Positions 12,492 to 25,098 of a stretch of 64,000 bases of DNA are shown here, in pieces; the first letter of the stretch is position 1, and each line of letters begins with the position of its first letter. The notes beneath the pieces are model-generated. The model saw only the letters and a program-made list of their open reading frames with translations, did no database searches and was not told the DNA's origin. Location of the stretch: the NCBI GenBank assembly GCA_024138015.1, contig JAMXBB010000011.1, positions 70,479,308 through 70,543,307 on the forward strand, read 5' to 3'. Origin of the DNA: Lumnitzera littorea (Eukaryota; Streptophyta; Magnoliopsida; Myrtales; Combretaceae). The position numbers and the translations under genes were made by a program.

Positions 12492-15381
12492 TGTTACGCC
12501 CCGAAGTCGCGAAGTCGCAACAGTCCCGCCGTGTAAACCATTCTATGATAGAAACTGGCCTCACAGTTCCTACCATAGAGATAATCTACACAAGGCGTCG
12601 ACGACCACTCGCTTTGAAGTAAACAGTTCGATTAATGATTATACTACAAATATGATAAGTAACTCAAATTACTATTAAACGTAGATAATCATATAAATAA
12701 GTCCATAGAGCTTCCCAGGAAGATTTACATAATAACTACAGTTTACTAATTTACAGAAAAACTAACAGTCTTCATCCTTTAACTACAAAGTCAGTCTAGT
12801 TACACATTAAGCTAAATAACTTGATCCTCACACCCCTGACTTCAAAAAGACTAACCTCTGGATAATTGTAGGGTGGCATGGTACTTGAAGAGATTACAAA
12901 TCAGAACCTGCAAAAAGATCTATAAGGGTATGAGCAACTTCAGCTCAGTAAGTTGAATTGGAGACTCATGAATGCATACAAGCACAAACAGGGTTATCAA
13001 ACAATTATTTTCATGCAATGCAACAATCAAGTGTCATTGCACAACGTAGTCCGGTCCGTTGTGAAATCAGAGAAATTTCACCCGCTCCGATTCGGGTTGA
13101 GGAGTTCCATGTTATGCAACAGCTCACAACCAAACCCAAGCTTGTGCAATGGAGACCTCGCTCCTCCTGCGACTACCTTCGAACCATTGACTTCACCCCC
13201 GCCGCGACCTCCTCTCCTGTCACTTAGTTCGACTAAGGATGAAGAAGGGACGATTTTGCAATCCTGCGCTATCCCTTTCGAAGGGGTCGGTATTTAGTTG
13301 GAGAGTCCTATGATCCCCTAACGGGTTGCAATGCATGACGTTTTCGGTTATTATGGTCGACTAAGATTAAATTCCGGTTAAGGTTTTCAAACAAGTTCAT
13401 ACCAATTAAATCAGTCACAAAATCACTCACAGCACAAATTCCAGCACGAATTCAGATACATCAAACACATGCGCAAACTACTTACAATCACAAGCATATA
13501 CAAGCCTAAGTCTCCGAGCACTACAAAACTAGTACTCTATTACAATAAGCAATAACCCAACTTACTTGAATTTGCTCGGTCGCTCGATCCTCAAATTGCG
13601 AGCTGATTTGTTTCTAGGTGTCCTATAATGCAAAGAGGTCCTTTTAGTACTTATTTTTATGGATTCTTATTCTAATTTATAATGTAACTCATTTTCCTCA
13701 TGTATACCTACAACGTATTAATAATTCGTTGTATTTTATTTCGGGGTTCGGCTCCTAAACTAGATTCTAGTTTTAATTCCTAAGTCGTAATTAGGCTCGA
13801 ATCCCAATGTGACATTAATCACCTTATGCTCGGGTATTCAAATATCCTATTGGGTCGTAATTTTGGTATTCTAACTATTCGGTACACACTAATCCTAATT
13901 GGGATATCGGATTTATTCCCGATGTGTAAAAATCTTACATTTTAAGATATTTACTTAAAATTAAATATTAATTCCGATTTATTATTTTTCTGATTTCAAT
14001 TATAATATTATCTAAATAACTTTATTTTTTTAAATTTAGTAATTTATATTTTCACATATTCCTAATTTCTCATATTCTTTACCTAATTTCCCTAATTAAC
14101 CACAATTAGTACCTAAAAGCTAGGATTAGGGTTCCACTTCAGAGATTAACTTCCTTAATTATCTAATCAAGATCCAAATCATTAATTAACATCCTAATTA
14201 CCTAATTAATCCCAAATCACCCAATTTTACCATCATTTTAGGGCTAAAAATTAACTTAAAATTTTCGAAAATTAATTTAAAAAAAAAGGCTTCATAGCAC
14301 TGTTCTAAATCATATGAGAATCCTACAGAAAAATTTTGAGCCCCAAACTACATCCCTAAGCCTATTTAATTTCCGGTTTAATCATGCTCGGTTTTGATCA
14401 ATTTCTTAAGAACCCTATATTTCCAGACATAATTAAACTAAATCAATATTTTTCCCTAAATCTACATACAATAAAACCTCAGAATAACAAGTTTCATAAT
14501 TTTCTGGGCAAAATAACTAATTTTACAAAAATCGGGGTGAATAAATGACTAACCGGTTCAAAGCTTTCTGGCCGTCCAAACCCGGTCCAAGGTTGTCGGC
14601 CGGTCCAGACGCTGGTCTTAGTGTAGGGTGGTGGTGGTGGTTCGGTTCCAGGTGGTGGTGGGTGGTGGTTCTAGTTCACCTTGCTAATCTGTACAGTTTT
14701 TTTTTTTTTCTGGAATTTCTCTCGATTTTTCTTGTGTTTCGATTTTTCTCAGATTACAAACTGTCCAAATGTCTTCTGAGAATTTTTTCCTTATTTATAG
14801 GCAAACATAGTAATTAATGTGCATTAATTTGATGGGATTTTGCCCATTTCCTTGATTTTAGGCTTTTAGTTTAGCAAAATCTTATTGGCTAATTTTTTTT
14901 TCTTTTCAGTCACGACCTGATCTAGTTGCAGATATCTTCTTCTGATTTTTTTCTGATTTTTTTATAATTATTTTGTATTTTTCTTTAATTATTTACTTAA
15001 TTTTCGGCCTATTTTAGCAATTAAGCGTATTTTTATCTACACGTAAATACATGTAGGGTACACGTGAACATTCCTAAATATTATTTTGGTCATTCTAAAA
15101 TTTTTAGTATACATATAATCTATCTCTACTAATTTATTAGTTATTATATTACACTTCTTGCCTTTTCGGTAATTAGCAGTTATTATGCTTAAAATTTGAA
15201 AATTTTATAGTCTCCTATTTTACTACTCACTTTCTTAAATTTAAGTTTACAGGGTCATTTTTACTGGTATTTTGTTAAATAGTTTATAATTTAGGTTTGA
15301 TCGGATCCTTTAGCCGATCGTTCTAAACCTTGGGTTTTAAGTTCAAACCTATAGTTACTTGGCTTGGCTTTAGGGTTTACA
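12492..15381. mobile_element. Long (2.9 kb) solo LTR
   Basis: It begins TGTTACGCCCCG and ends TTTAGGGTTTACA, so the ends are TG...CA. An exact 5 bp duplication, gttgt, flanks it (12487-12491 and 15382-15386). I see no second copy of the terminal sequence inside, so it is a single LTR rather than a short element with two LTRs. Base composition differs from the surrounding host element: the left part is relatively GC-rich and the middle has a GGT-rich tract at 14625-14672. Open frames of 90-114 codons inside have no recognisable similarity. Orientation is not settled. Long LTRs of this type occur in plant gypsy families and their non-autonomous derivatives. Confidence 0.85.
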
Positions 15382-15698
15382 GTTGTAGCACATCCAAGTC
15401 CCTCGACTATTAATGTCCTACTTCTACAAGAAGTTTTTTAGTTCTTTCCCTTATAGAATGTTTGCAGTAATGACTCTAAGTTCAAACATATAAGGGTTTT
15501 CTTGCAATTATTGTAAGGCAATATTATAAGCCTATCTTAAAGAGGGACATAAAGATGGTTAGCAATTTCAAAGAATTAGCTGTTGTCAAAATATATGATG
15601 TAAGCATTGATCTCTTAGCTCGAATTTTTACTCCTCTAATTTCATTTGCTTAAACAAATTTCTCTCTTCTAATAACTAAGCTTGCACTTAATAAGGAT

Positions 15699-17691
15699 TG
15701 TAGATACTTTATTTTTGTCTTCTTTAAATTTTTTTTTCAATCAAAATTCCAAAAAAAAATGCAAAAATAGAATAAAAACCCAAAAAAGTAGAATAAAAAG
15801 GAGAAAATAAAAAAAAAATGTAGAAAATAGAGAAGACATGTCCTGGAGTGAAAAAGCGGAATTTTAGGACAATTTGATATTGAAGGTCAAAATGCAATTT
15901 TTGAATTATTTTGAGTTTAATTTCTAGAGAACTAATTGAATTTGCCCCAATTTCGACCTAAACCGATTCTAGAATTCAAGAACCGATATAGGATTTCGAT
16001 AAATAAAAATTTAATGTTTGCTACACGCATGAACTGAGTCAGTGGCCTAGGCATTGAAATTGCTACTGAGTAGTTTTATATTTCGTGGGGAAAGCATGAG
16101 ACCAACTTAACTTTGCTTTCTTCTACCTTTGGACAGCCTTGCTATTGGAGAATACGGACGACTTTTATCTAAGAAAACCAAGGCTTAATCCTTATCATTT
16201 TTTTGATGGTTTTGATCCAAATTGAATGCAATCAGCGGTGAAAACTCTGGGGCACAATTTTTTTTTTTTTTTCAAATTAAACTGTTGGATTAAGTCCTCA
16301 CGCTGATCACCGGATTTTGAAATTATAAAATGCAGTGCAGCTTATTCTTATGTAATAATCAATGTTTTAAATTTGAATATGAAAGGATTGAGGAGCAAAT
16401 CAATTGCAAAAGGTTAATCCTAATATGAGAATTTAATTTTTCGACCTTTAGATCATGGATTGATGTGGATTAAAGTTAAAATTTTGAACTCCATTTCCAT
16501 CAGCCATGGAGGTTCAACCATATCCTTTCCCCTCATTTTCTGTTATAAATAGAACTCATATACCAAACTGTATCGCAAGAGAGAGAGAGAGAGGTGCTGG
16601 AACAATAACCATCTCACTCGAATTCATCCTTAAACTATAAAAGATTGAAACTTGCAGTGTTGAAACCCATCTTCTTCGACGAATCACCCACCATTCATTT
16701 TGTCAAAGCCCGTGAGCAATCGTGAATTATCACCACCAGCACTTACATGCATCCACGACCTCGACCAGCCTACTCAAGGCTATATCCATAACAAACATCT
16801 GGAAGTGAACCATCAACTTCATTGGACTCACAAATCGCAGAAATCAAGATCCGAAAGAATCATCTTGCTCGACAAGTGTCGTCGTCATCTGCTAAAGTTC
16901 CGCTATTCAGAGCTCCTCATTGTGATTTGGTTGTGACTCAAGCTCGACTCAGATTCAAACTGATATCTAACTTGCGCACATCCCACTAAATAAGTATCCG
17001 TTCCTTTTTTTTTTTTTATTTCATTTTATTTCCTACTCTTATGTTACTATTTTCATTATTTGTCATTAATAAAAAAAAATCATCGTATTTAGGAGTTTAA
17101 TGATAAAAGTAAAAACTTCCCAAAAATCAAAATTTTTAACTTATGATTTTTTTAGTAACAAAATCCTTTTCTAGGACCTTTTTTTTTGTTTAAAAAAAAT
17201 TAATCACTTCAAATGACATTTTTTTTTTTTTAAGTTCCAACAAATTAAATTTTCTTTATATAAAAAAGTACTACATCCAGCTTAGTCTCAAACAACATGT
17301 GCAAAGGCACTAGCGATAGCAACAATAAAATTTTTTTCTTTACTCTTTCTTTTTCTTTGTACTTAGATTTTTCCTTAAAAACAAATGAAAGGTTAAAAAT
17401 ATTAAAAATTTTAAAAAATGGTTTTTTATTTTTTATTTTTTATCTTGCACTTTATTTAGTTAATCATCGTTAATAACCATCTTTTTTCTAAGGAAATTTT
17501 ATTTGGTAACCTTTTAGCTTTAAATCTTTGCTTTTCAGAGATCAATGCCCTTGAAAGTTAAAATTGGTACAACAAACTGATTTTAACCTTCCTTTTTCTG
17601 ACTTTTGTCAGTAGCGACTCAAAAGGTTTTTTAAACAATTTATATATTTTTATCCTTTCATCGAGCGGTTCATAATGGGGGGTCTTTTATA
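15699..17691 (+). mobile_element. LTR (probably solo) of a TGTAGA-type family
   Basis: It begins TGTAGATACTTTATTTTTG, like the sequence at 52547 (TGTAGACACATAATTTTTAC). Midway are a TATA-type motif (tataaat, about 16542-16548) and a leader-like stretch with a GA microsatellite (16578-16593). Near the end is 'tcagtagcgactcaaaagg', which corresponds to 'gaatggcgactccaaata' of the other copy. The end is poorly defined; ggggtcttttata at 17679-17691 would be a decayed inverse of the start. I could not find a convincing target duplication. It interrupts the antisense gene of the Tat element. Confidence 0.55.
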
Positions 17692-17918
17692 AATTAAAGG
17701 ATTTAAAGATTCAAAGTTACTGAAAATTCAGGCTTGACAAAGATATCCGACTCCATGGATGAGGAGAAAAAGAACGTCAAAGATTGTTATCTTCATGCAT
17801 CAAAGGCTATTACGAACCTTCTCACGACATTTTCCTATAGGTAACCGAGACTTGAAATGGACGGGATAACTTGTGTGTATGATCAAAAGATTATTGACTT
17901 AGAGGAAGCACCAAAAAA

Positions 17919-17936
17919 AAAAAAAAAAAAAAAAAG
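17919..17936. repeat. Poly-A run
   Basis: An uninterrupted run of about 18 A between coiled-coil-coding fragments of the antisense gene. It is probably a slippage expansion. Confidence 0.7.
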
Positions 17937-18330
17937 TTGAAGATGAGGTCTGAGTATTGAATGAGTATGCTACTCTCGAGGTAAGTGCTAGCAAACAAAA
18001 TGACACCAAACTTTTTAAGGAATGAAAAATACAATAATGACCTCAAAGCTGAGGTCAAAGAACTTCAAGCTCAGCTTCTTGAGGCTAAAGAGAAGACTCA
18101 ATCACTACAGTAAACATGTTTTTTACTTGCTTAGAAGGAGAAGGGATTTGAGGAAGAAATTCGCTAACTGAAGAGTTCTTTGATAAGTAGAAGGCACAAA
18201 TTCCTAAGTTGAGAATGCTCCCCATTTTAGTCAAAGTAGACAAAAGACTTTTAATGAAATAATGAATAACAAGCAATAGGAGGAGTTACAAGAGGAAATA
18301 TCGTTGGATGGTGTTAGGGAGGTGGGGAAG

Positions 18331-19079
18331 GAAATAATGAAATCACCTTAAACATGACTTGAGTTACTTAGATTTTGTAGGTAGGTAGGAGAATGAAGGC
18401 AAAGAAGAATGTACCAGGCAATTTACATAAGATGAAGAGTAAGAGTTTAATCAAGTGAGCAGAATGAAGGAGTTCCTCAACCACTTAACACAAAGCTACC
18501 TCCGACTCCCAATCCTCTAATAAAATCTATTTTAAAATCCAACCCAAATACTCAAGCTATTGATAATGGTAATGTTGTTATTGGTCCCTTAGTCAAATCC
18601 TAATTTGATTAAATTCATGTAAAGGAATTTCTATTTTTCTTCAAGGACTTATATTTAAGTTAGAATGGTAATTTCTCTTCGAAGTAAAGACCAAATTTTA
18701 TTTCCTTAGTGGTATGAATACTTTTACTACCTGTTGGTTACTTTGTCGTGCGACATTGTCATAGCATTGTTTATTTTATCAGACATTTTAAGAAATTTGT
18801 TAGCTAAATTAGATTAAGCTAGCTTTTTCTTAAATTGAACAATAGGATTTCCCCTAAGAGTACCTCGAGCATTTAGATCTAAATCTAGTCTATATGGTGT
18901 TCAATTTTGACTAGGTCGAAATAGACAACTAATCATACCTAAAAAGGCCTTTCTTTTGTTCACCAATATAAGTAAGAGATCGGAAGTCCATCCATCAAAG
19001 GTTAGGAATTAGAATATTTAGGAGATCTATTCACCTTTATTAGGTTGGGACTATTATATTACAACATAGCTTGATGAAA
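18331..19079. other. Spacer between Tat pol and the antisense gene
   Basis: Sequence between the end of minus-strand pol and the 3' end of the plus-strand antisense gene. I see no further conserved protein segment. Convergent transcription units would have met here. Confidence 0.4.
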
Positions 19080-22000
19080 ATCTTAAGAACTTATAGAGAT
19101 GAAAACAAACTTCAACTTCATTAATGCAATAGGAAGATTACATAAATGCTAACTTGGTACAATTTGAGGTAATTTATGTTTCATGTTTGAGGCATAGACT
19201 ATCCATCAAGCCTCCCTAATATATAAGCACCATACCTAACCACCTCATGAACTCTAATTGAATCTTCCCAATTCAGTGACAACTTTCCCTAACCTTCCTT
19301 CAAACGTAATGCCTAAAGTTTTCGTCATATCAAATCATAAGGTCAAAAGACCTTATACTTAACCTTTTTGCCATAATATCGTGCTACTCTATATTGATAG
19401 GAATTTATGTATGCCTTTTCTAGCCCCCTCATCTTGTTAATTGTGTTGAGATTAGCTATGAGGCCATTCGGTTGGCTATGACATCAATGGATTAAGTTCT
19501 TGCATTTAGAAACTTGAGCTTTATGGGAAGAATAGCTTCCAAACAAATGCTAGGTGAAATGACATCTCACTAGTCGAATTTTGTGAGTAATCCTATAGCC
19601 ATATAAAAGAGTTGGTAAGTAATCAACAACTTACCTTTAGCACGAGTTACTCTCTTCTTCAAATTGTGAAGTATGCCTTTATTTACTGCTTCGACCTACC
19701 CATTGGATTGTGGATGGGTAATAGATGTATAGCAAATCTTGATATGGTGCTTCTCATAAAATACCCTAAACTCCTAATAATCAAATTATGTTTGATTATT
19801 TGTAATTAGAACATACGGAACCCTAAATCTTGTTAATACAGAGTTTATCACATATACCTCCATGCTCCTCTATGTAATCTTAGCTACTACCTTAGCTTCC
19901 ACCTACTTGGTGAAGTAATCAACACCTACTATAATGTACTCCCATTGCCTAGTAACTTTAGGAAATGGCCAAAATATATCAAGCCTTCATTGGGTAAATG
20001 GCCATGGACTTATCAATGGCAACAGGTTGTTACTTAAGGAGTTCTTTGTGGATGCATTCTTTTAGCATTGCTCACATTGTTGCACCAACCCCTTTATGTC
20101 CCACTTTATGGTTAGCCAATAATATTCAAGCTAAAGAGCTTGGATTAAAAGTGCTTGTACCTTGTTATGATCGCTACATACACTTAAATGCTACTCAAAC
20201 AACACATGTTACACCTCCTCAAGGTGGTGGCGTTGGAAATAGGGCAAACTCTTACCTATTTTGTATAAGTAGTCTCTAATAAGTGTTTAGTTCATGACTT
20301 GATACATTAATTGGCATTGCTTCCTTATGATCCTAGATAGGTCTCCATTCCTCAAGTATTCGAGTATATGGTCTATCTAATAGTGCATTGGAACTCTAGG
20401 TCAAACTTCCAAAAATTGCAGATGGTGCATGTTAATATTTTTATTGGGCAAGTATTTAATCAATACATTGTCTTCTTAGTTAAGGAGGCCTATTGAAGCC
20501 ATCTATGATGATTTGATTGCCTCAAAATTTTGAGCTTAAGGGATCTTTGTAATATTCCAAGAGTGGAGTTTAGATTTGAGCTTTTATACAATATCTAAAT
20601 ATTTACTCATTGCTTCATCCTTTACTACATATTCTCTTGGGACCTATTGTACTATATGTTAAGAGCCGAACAAGATCTCCAAATTCCTTGCCCTAATCTC
20701 TTTTGCTACTTTCATAATAGCAATAAGTGCCTCATAATCTGACTCATTATTACTTGTAGGAAACCCAAACTTTAGTGCATAGCACACTTATACTCCCATT
20801 GGGCCTCACAAAACAAATCCAACTCTACTTCCTTCACTTGTTGATGAGCCACCTACATGTAAAGTATATACTAGCTCTTTACCTTCTAACTATACATCCT
20901 CTTCACCTATGAACTTAACTACAAAACCTATTAAAACTTGAGCCTTTATTGCATCACAAGGTCAAAGCTATATGTTGTATGCACTCAACTATAGAGCATA
21001 CTTAACTATCCTTCCTAATACATCAGGCTTCTTTAAAATTTGGCATAGCAGCTGGTCAACCAAAACTATGACTCGATGTGCCTCAAAAATACGGTTGGAG
21101 TCTTCTAGCTAAGAGAACTACTGTTAGAGTAAACTTCTCTAATTTTGAATAGTTGATGATAACATTCATTTAGCATATATATTGTAAGATGATTTTACAT
21201 GATTTTATATATTAATTGAGTTAGTTTATAGTAATTTGGAGCTTAATTCATTAATATTTCATTTATAGGGTTTTTGAAAGCTTTTTACGAAGTTTTGGAG
21301 CTTTATTGAAGAAGTACATTGATCAAGGGATTGAAGTGAAGAAATCAAACAAAAATTGAAGTCTAGAGAAGATCACGTGTAGCCATTATGGATTGGTCTT
21401 AGCCATAGACCTCTCATCAAAGAATTCCATCAAATTTGAAGAATTTCTATGTGTAGTATAAGACCATGCCCAGCCTCCACAATCGTGATCTTGAGGTCTA
21501 GTGATTCTATAATTCATGAATCTTCTATTTTTAACAAGTTTTCTTTGGAAACGTAAGTCTAGTCCCTATAAATACGTGTTTAGGTTTAGGTTATAGAGAA
21601 AAGCCTTAAGGAGAGCATTGTATCATATAATATGGGGGGTTCTCTCATGTATTTCCATCTCTTTTCTTTTAATTTTATGTCATAACTTCTATTATCTTAG
21701 TGACTCTTTTATTGAACCCTAATTTGATGTAACGGTTATCTCATGTCTTTTTTCAATCTATGATATTATATCTTGCAATCTAATTTCGTTACATTATTTG
21801 TCTTTAATTCAATATTTCCAACTATTGAATTAATGTGTGAGTCTGCTATATAGTTCGCGAGATCATATAGTATAATAGATAGATGTAATTAGAGGGAATT
21901 GGTAAACTAAAATGTTTAACTATTTGGTTCTTTTTAGATGAGGGTAACTTAATAGAGGGATTCAAGATCCTAATGCGATTTTAAGATACATTATTGTAGA

Positions 22001-24160
22001 AGAGATTTAAGTAGAGTATACTCAAGGTTAGGTGATAACCAAAGATGCAAGTTTAGTCAGTTTATTCTAGGAATCTCTACAGTCTAAAATCATAATTAAG
22101 ATTGAAAAGTCACATGGAATTAGATAGTAAATAGTAGATTTACTAAAGACTATGTTCTATCAATTTAATTCATCTTGTTTATTTAATTTTGTTGTTTTTT
22201 TTTTTATGGTTATGTATTTATTGCTCTTTATTCATTAATTTTGTTGTCTTTATCTTGTATACGACGATTTTGATAAGTTAAATAATTAGTGATTTAGGGT
22301 AAACCACTAGTAATTTGAGGTTTCCTCATATTCATGGTTTCCCATAGGATCGATAACTCAGGCTCAAATCCATTTACTATACTATAACATGATAGGTGCA
22401 CTTGCTTAGAATCAAGACCTTGGAAGATATGAATGATATAATAAAGAGGTCAAGGCTCTCTTCCATCAGCTTAGACTAAGAGTAAGGATAGAGCACGACT
22501 ACTTATAGATGGGTATGGGTACAAATCTTCACCTGAAATGGGCTTTGAGAGGACTGGTAGCATGGTGAAGAACCTTCTAAGGTTATTAAAAGCTAATTAA
22601 CACTAATTTGTCCACCTTAAGTCCTTAGGGTTCTTCAAAATTTGAAGAACTCTACACACTTATCAGTGTTCTTAAAAATAAAGTGGATTACTGTAGCTAC
22701 CTAACCTATTAGCCTCTATACTTCCTTTATGGTCTTAAAAGGCTGTATATCTAAAACAACTCGAATTTTCATAGGATTAGGTTCAATACCTCTTTGTGTC
22801 ATTATGTACTAGCAAAATTTACCTAAGGATTCCCTAAAGACACAATTCTAAGGATTCAACTCTATATTGTAGCACCTTAGTGTGTTGAAAGTCTCTCTCA
22901 TATCACTAAGGTAATCTTCTGGGAGTTTGCTCTTCATGATCATTTCATTAACATAGACTTCAACATTTTTGTAGATTTGTGGCTTATATCTTAGTCATTA
23001 ACCTCTAGCATGTTACTTTAGCATTCTTAAGGCCAAAAGGCATGACCTTGTGACAAAAAATCTGAAGTTTGTAGTGAAAGAGGCATGGACCTCATCTTCC
23101 GTATGCATTTGGATCTAGTTGTAACTAGATAATGCATCCATGAAATTGAGTAAGGTATAACCTAAGGTGGAATCCACTAATTGATCAATCCATGGTAGAG
23201 GAAACAATCCTTAGGGAAGGCTTTGTAAAAAATCTATGGAATTAATATACACCTTGCACATCTCAGTAGATTTTTATGACTAAAATATATTCGGCTAACC
23301 AAGTCAAATATGGTTCCTCCCTTGTAATGCTAACCTTCAACAACTTCTAGACTTCCTCTTCAATTGTAGGTTTTTGCTCAAGAGCAAAATGTTACTTCTT
23401 TTGCTATACAACTTTGGCATTCAGGTCAATATTTAGTTAGTAGGTCATTTCTTATCCTAGGATACCTAACATATCCAATGGGGACTAAGCAAATATATCA
23501 GAGTTTGAGCGAAGGAAGTTTGTAACTTATTCTTTTGAATTCATCAACAATGACTTTCCTATTTGTATAGTTTTCTTGATACTATTCCCTAATTATATAT
23601 CCTTGGTTTTTTCAGTTAGCTTACATCTTTCACTTGGTTCGACTTACTCTGACTGTTGGCTACCTGAACTTACTCTAACTCCAATTGGCGTAAGGAACTT
23701 AGCCTTGAGATGGGTTATTAAATGGATCATCTTGAAGATGAACTGAGCTAGTTGCCCTATTATAATCTTGCAAGGAGGTTAATAATTTACCCTTATAAAA
23801 TCTATCAAGTACTCTACTAAATTCTCATCATCTCCAAGCTGAATGGTAAGAGTGATGACACCTTCTGCTTGTACTGGTTGATTGTTGAAACGGTATAGGT
23901 TGTGCTTGTACAGCTTCATCTTGGATTCGAGTTTAGCTTAATTTGATCATAACATGCTTAAAGATGATTTCTATAGAGTTTTGATACCGTTCAGAATCTT
24001 TCCCATGTTGAACTTTGCAACTCTTACATTGATGACTAAAGCATCATCATGAAGAGTTTGGACCCCATGTAAATCATTATCAGTGAAAGAAGTGGTATCG
24101 TTAGCTTTCAACCTTTTACCTTGGACATTTAGTTAATGGTCTCTAGTATCATTACTCGAG
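19080..24160 (-). pseudogene. Tat element pol (protease, RT, two RNases H, integrase), broken
   Basis: Read on the minus strand. The RT catalytic region near 22900-22990 gives NVEVYVNEMIMKSK, where functional relatives have YVDDM. The RNase H region has LSKPISGEDLYPYPS (about 22540) and, beyond an insertion, LARRLQPYF (about 21105-21130). A second RNase H is marked by ALKFGFPTSNNESDYEAL (about 20700-20760). Integrase is marked by HPQSNG.VEAVNKGILHNLKK (about 19640-19710). The C-terminal region has GAYILGRLDG (near 19220). RNase H followed by a second, archaeal-type RNase H is known for the Tat lineage. Stops and frameshifts occur throughout, the catalytic RT motif is damaged, and an LTR-like sequence splits the first RNase H. 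It cannot be functional. Confidence 0.85.
21151..22412 (+). mobile_element. LTR-like insertion in Tat RNase H
   Basis: The Tat protein similarity stops at about 22413 (reading ...IFQGLDS on the minus strand) and resumes at about 21153 (NYSKLEKF), so 1.26 kb was inserted with little loss. The insert has a TATA-like ctataaatacg (about 21567-21577). Near its right end is a tract 'cccataggatcgataactc ... actataacatgataggtgcacttgc', which resembles the U5 end of long-LTR plant retrotransposons of the Athila/Ogre type. Exact ends are uncertain. 'gaat' occurs at both junctions and may be part of the target duplication. Confidence 0.55.
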
Positions 24161-25098
24161 CTTGAAGAGCTCAACTTTCTTATACCCTGTAACCTTCTAA
24201 CAATTGTGTTGATAACCATATCATAAGCCTACTTGTCATTGTTGTTCTCTTTGTTAGTATTATTAATTTCCCCCCAAAAGTTTTAAGTTAGTTTGTCTCT
24301 TGCCTTCTCCTCTAAGTGGACGGTCATTCATATCAACTCACTTTGTAACAATTTTCCATAAATATCCATGTTGAACAACATCTTCTAATGTATTTTGCAA
24401 TTAAATGCGCACTCATCCATGTTATGACCTTGAATTCCTCTAAGATGGATTTCCTCTAATCCTTTCTAGCCATGCAAGAAATCCATAGTTTTGGACCTCC
24501 ATTAGGATATTGGTAATAGGTCACTTCAGGGGAGTATAAATCAAATATGTTAGAATGGTGCATTTCTTATCTCTTACGTTGCTCCTTTATCATACCTTAT
24601 ATCGAGTCTATCTTTTAAACTAGCTTCTCTCTTTGTCCTTCTTAGTTTCAACAAGTGTCTATCAAAATCTCTCATTACTTTGATTAGATCTTCCTACTAA
24701 ATGAATTTTTTAGCCTTCTTGTAGAGCTCTTTCGTTGACATTAGTAGGTGTTTGGCTAGAGACTTCAAAGAGTCTCCATAATCTTTCATCCTATAGATAA
24801 TGGCATGCAAGGCAACATTTTTGTCCATATTCCAAATATTATCAAGCTAAATAATCCTAAATTGATTCATCTAACTTCTATGGAGTGGAGTTCGGGATAG
24901 ATGAATCCTTCATTATAGATTTGCTTGCAAGAGAGTAATGATGAAACTGCTTGGTAAGTTCATTTAAAGTAGAAATAGAATGTGTTTGAAGTTTATTGAA
25001 CTAAGTTCCCATTGATCACCTCAAGGTTGCTAGGCATGCTTTATAGGTGATTACATCATTGCAACCATGCGAATTCATGAGTGTTCTAAAATACAAGA
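24161..25098 (-). pseudogene. Tat gag, C-terminal two-thirds, broken
   Basis: Minus-strand reading just inside the junction gives LMNSHGCNDVITYKACLATL, then NKLQTHSISTLNELTKQF, which fit the gag domain of Tat elements (capsid region with F.TLM, K/RAF..TL and SI.SF.EL). Further on, near 24360-24440, GHNMDECAFNCK is the remnant of the zinc-knuckle segment (GH.T.EC..LK in relatives). The piece ends at a gypsy element inserted at 25099 and continues at 31688. Numerous stops and shifts are present. Confidence 0.75.

Larger units (their letters stand above)
10533..18330 (+). pseudogene. Antisense extra gene of the Tat element (Transposase_28-like), broken
   Basis: This lies between pol and the 3' LTR of the minus-strand element and is read on the plus strand. 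A TATA box (11051-11057) precedes an ATG at 11211 whose frame starts MEGMASNSLPSHMVN and meets a good splice donor (AG|GTTAAC at 11277/11278). A candidate acceptor is at 11425, after which one frame gives SGDLSVMMRKEIDI. This resembles the start of the 'putative gypsy type transposon' domain (Pfam Transposase_28) common in Tat elements. Further matching fragments follow to about 11990. A basic stretch near 12240-12390 (KLKAKWLTIKDAAKK) and a coiled-coil segment at 18040-18110 (KAEVKELQAQLLEAKEK) would be the C-terminal part. The gene is split by two LTR insertions, has many stops, and is one base out of frame at the proposed splice. The protein's role in Tat elements is unknown. Confidence 0.6.

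Noticed and set aside
12953..13297. Two overlapping open frames of 89 and 114 codons
   Set aside because: They lie inside the 2.9 kb solo LTR, overlap each other in different frames and have no recognisable motif. The region is simply GC-richer, so stops are rarer.
14545..14817. 90-codon frame with Gly/Trp-rich and Phe-rich stretches
   Set aside because: It reads through a GGT microsatellite and a T-rich tract in the solo LTR, so it is a low-complexity artefact.
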